Source of the DNA: Haloarchaeobius sp. HME9146
GTDB lineage: Archaea > Halobacteriota > Halobacteria > Halobacteriales > Natrialbaceae
Length of the DNA: 64,000 bases
Reading direction: 5' to 3'
NCBI RefSeq assembly: GCF_025399835.1
Contig: NZ_JAODVR010000001.1
Coordinates: 1 to 64,000 of the forward strand
Shown here: piece by piece, positions 61,771 to 64,000 of the stretch
Numbering within the stretch: position 1 is the first letter of the stretch
Layout of the letters: each line of letters starts with the position of its first letter
Made by a program: the position numbers and the translations under genes
Notes under the pieces: model-generated
Told to the model about the DNA's origin: nothing
The model's input: the letters and a program-made list of their open reading frames with translations, nothing else
The model's database searches: none

Positions 61771-64000
61771 ATGTTTGACGAACAAAGTAATCACACTTTA
61801 CCATCCATGGACCGGCGCGAGTTCGTGGGTGGAGTGGCGTCGCTGGTCGCGGCGTCGGCGTTCTCGCTGACGGTCGCCGACGAGACGGCCGCAAAGGTCA
61901 CGACGGGGAACGACGCAGCCACACAGACGGTCACGTCGCCGGACGGGACCGTCGCGGTGACGGTTGACGTGGCGGACGGGGTACCGAGCTACAGCGTGAG
62001 CCACGGCGGGGAGACGGTCGTCGCCGACTCACGGCTGGGCTTCGCATTCCAGGACCAGCCCGCCTTCGGCGAGGGCATCGCGGTGACCGGCAGTGAGCGC
62101 GCCACCGAGGACACCACCTGGACGCCCGTCTGGGACCAGTACGACGAGATTCGCGAGCAGTACGAGGAGCTTCGACTTGGGCTGGTCGAGGAGACCGCAC
62201 CGGGCCGCCACCTCACGCTGGAGGTCCGGGCCTTCGACGACGGCGTCGGCTTCCGGTACGTCTTCCCCGAGGAGAGCGGGTTCGGCGAGTTCGTCGTCAC
62301 GGACGAACGGACCGAGTTCGCGTTCACCGACGACCACACGAGCTGGTGGGTCGAGAACGACTTCAACAGCTACGAGTACGCCTACAAGGAGACGCCCCTG
62401 AGCGAGGTCGGCTCGGGGACACCCTACGAGGGCGCACACACGCCCATCACGATGGAGACGGCGGGCGGGCGCTACCTGAGCGTCCACGAGGCGAACCTGG
62501 TCGACTACGCCGCGATGGCGGTCGAACCGGTCGCCGAGGGCTCGACCACCGTCCAGTCCACGCTGGCACCGATGCCCGACGGGACGAAGGTGTCGGCGGC
62601 GGCCCCGCACCGGACGCCCTGGCGCACGATACAGATAGGCGAGCGCCCGGGCGACCTCGTCGAGTCGAGCCTCGTCCTGAACCTGAACGACCCCATGGAC
62701 CCCGAGGAGTTCCCGCAGGGGACCGACTGGATCCAGCCCCAGAAGTTCCTCGGCGTCTGGTGGCTGATGATAACCGGCCGCGCGGACTGGGAGTACACCG
62801 GGCCGGAGAGCGGCAACCACGGGGCCCAGACCGACCGGATGAAGCGCTACATGGACTTCGCCAGCGAGCACGGCATCGAGAGCGTGCTCGTCGAGGGGTG
62901 GAACGAGGGCTGGGACTCCTACCCCGGCGACGGGAGCACGATGGACTTCGACGACACGTACCCCGACTTCGACATCGAGGCGGTGTGCGACCACGGCGAA
63001 CAGCTCGACCCGCCGGTCGCGATGACGGCCCACAACGAAACCGCCGGCAACGTCTCGAACTACGAGGCCCAGCTCGACAACGACCCGAACCCGTTCGCCG
63101 ACTACGACGACCTCGGCATCAACTCCATCAAGACGGGCTACGTCGCCGACAGCGGCGTCTCCATCGACGGGACGACGTACAACCACCACTGCCAGGCGCT
63201 GGTCAACCACCACCGGCTGGTGTACCAGGAAGCCGCGAAGAACCGCCAGATGCTGGAGGTCCACGAGCCCGTCAAACCGACGGGCGAGCGCCGGACCTAC
63301 CCGAACGTGATGACCCGCGAGGGCGTCCTCGGGCAGGAGTACGACGCCTTCGGCTACATCGACCCCTCGCACCACGTCACGTTCCCGTTCACCCGGATGC
63401 TCGGCGGTCCCGTCGAGTACACGCCCGGTATCTTCGACATGGACTCCGGTTCCGGGGGAATCGAGACCACGCGGGCGAAACAGCTCGCGATGTACCCGAC
63501 CTACCTGAGTGGCCTCCACATGGTCGCGGACCTGCCGAGTTCGTACCTCGCCGATCAGCCCGCCGTCTGCTCCGTCGGCGAGGTCTGCCAGGCCGAGTTC
63601 GCCGACAGCGACGGGTTCACCACGAAGGCGCGCTGGGCCGGCGCACAGGGCGGCCGGTACGTCCCGGTCGATCCGAACACGGTCGCCACCGACGCGTCGC
63701 TCTCGTGGACCGTCGCGGACGTCCCCGAGACCGGGGAGTACGCGGTCCACCTGCGCTACGCCAGCGACGCCGAGAACAACGCGGTCCCGGCGGACGAACC
63801 CCGGACCGCGACCATCGTCGCCAACGGCGACACCACGCAGGTCACCTTCCCACCCACGGCGTACTGGGACGAGTGGGCCACGGTGTCCGCGACGGTCACA
63901 CTCGAATCGGGCGAGAACGACCTCGCGCTCACGCTGGCCGACGGCGACACCGGCGGCCTGAACCTCGATTCGGTCGCAGTCACAGAGCCTGGCGCATCGA
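61771..64000 (+). CDS. GH97-family glycosidase (partial, runs off the end)
   Basis: GH97 enzymes are calcium-dependent alpha-glucosidases or alpha-galactosidases. The visible 743 residues start MFDEQSNHTLPSMDRREFVG. The Tat signal is DRREFVGGVASLVAASAF, with an alternative start at the second ATG, 61807. The N-terminal beta-sandwich (about 45-275) is followed by the barrel. It includes VEGWNEGWDSYP, the acidic MTAHNETAGNVSNYE, and HEPVKPTGERRTYPNVMTRE, which closely follow the GH97 pattern. The C-terminal beta-sandwich is cut at the window end. Which catalytic type (retaining or inverting) applies is not clear. Confidence 0.88.
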   Translation, partial: MFDEQSNHTLPSMDRREFVGGVASLVAASAFSLTVADETAAKVTTGNDAATQTVTSPDGTVAVTVDVADGVPSYSVSHGGETVVADSRLGFAFQDQPAFGEGIAVTGSERATEDTTWTPVWDQYDEIREQYEELRLGLVEETAPGRHLTLEVRAFDDGVGFRYVFPEESGFGEFVVTDERTEFAFTDDHTSWWVENDFNSYEYAYKETPLSEVGSGTPYEGAHTPITMETAGGRYLSVHEANLVDYAAMAVEPVAEGSTTVQSTLAPMPDGTKVSAAAPHRTPWRTIQIGERPGDLVESSLVLNLNDPMDPEEFPQGTDWIQPQKFLGVWWLMITGRADWEYTGPESGNHGAQTDRMKRYMDFASEHGIESVLVEGWNEGWDSYPGDGSTMDFDDTYPDFDIEAVCDHGEQLDPPVAMTAHNETAGNVSNYEAQLDNDPNPFADYDDLGINSIKTGYVADSGVSIDGTTYNHHCQALVNHHRLVYQEAAKNRQMLEVHEPVKPTGERRTYPNVMTREGVLGQEYDAFGYIDPSHHVTFPFTRMLGGPVEYTPGIFDMDSGSGGIETTRAKQLAMYPTYLSGLHMVADLPSSYLADQPAVCSVGEVCQAEFADSDGFTTKARWAGAQGGRYVPVDPNTVATDASLSWTVADVPETGEYAVHLRYASDAENNAVPADEPRTATIVANGDTTQVTFPPTAYWDEWATVSATVTLESGENDLALTLADGDTGGLNLDSVAVTEPGAS

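Noticed and set aside
62029-63750. Open frame of 573 codons opposite the GH97 gene
   Set aside because: Antisense shadow. The plus strand carries the GH97 motifs and a Tat signal.

Overview
This window is chromosomal DNA of a halophilic archaeon (class Halobacteria). The evidence is very GC-rich coding sequence, strongly acidic proteins, Tat signal peptides on most secreted proteins, TATA-like boxes about 27 bp upstream of start codons (leaderless transcripts), and archaeal housekeeping genes: SecDF, aIF5B, Nob1, proteasome-activating nucleotidase, S19e, PDCD5, class I lysyl-tRNA synthetase and pyruvoyl arginine decarboxylase. I cannot name the genus. No rRNA, CRISPR array, intact insertion sequence or prophage is visible. 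Two tRNA genes are present (Gly-CCC and Thr-GGT).

Layout. 0-9.6 kb: lipoprotein end, secD-secF, small haloarchaeal proteins, a frameshifted membrane-protein gene, pgi, a CPBP protease, nob1 with a PRC-barrel gene, and aIF5B. 9.9-15.4 kb, all on the minus strand: an ABC exporter whose permease is fused to a CPBP protease, pdaD and the proteasome ATPase. 15.4-18.8 kb: an accessory stretch with repeats, a 55-residue membrane protein, and two poorly recognised genes. 19-28 kb: oligoendopeptidase F, an M28 peptidase, a cysteine-rich Tat-secreted spondin-domain protein, truA, membrane proteins and hisS. 28-36.5 kb: a histidine kinase, the PP-loop/PDCD5/S19e cluster, a flippase-like protein, thiL, a site-2 protease, and a MobB-MoaE fusion. 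37-46.6 kb: a Tat-secreted beta-propeller, pyrH, lysS (with a short overlapping upstream ORF), a PDZ site-2 protease, a PadR regulator and a PitA-like heme protein. 47-64 kb: an aldo/keto reductase, convergent GH32 and GH68 fructan enzymes, an acyltransferase, a PQQ-type dehydrogenase, an arylsulfotransferase-like protein, nadE, enoyl-CoA hydratase, and a GH97 glycosidase cut by the window end.

How they work together. Most of the window is core metabolism and information processing. The accessory theme is sugar and the cell surface: the GH68 levansucrase should make fructan from sucrose, the GH32 enzyme should cut it, and GH97 should act on alpha-glucosides or alpha-galactosides. Protein turnover is also well represented (Pan, two CPBP proteases, two site-2 proteases, M3 and M28 peptidases).

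The most unusual structure lies between the genes. Six copies of a roughly 120-210 bp GC-rich dispersed repeat sit in five intergenic gaps, three of them between convergent genes. A second short motif family recurs in the 16.0-17.5 kb accessory stretch. Also notable are a 61 bp duplication of the start region of the levansucrase gene, the lysS leader ORF, and the cysteine repeats of the spondin protein.
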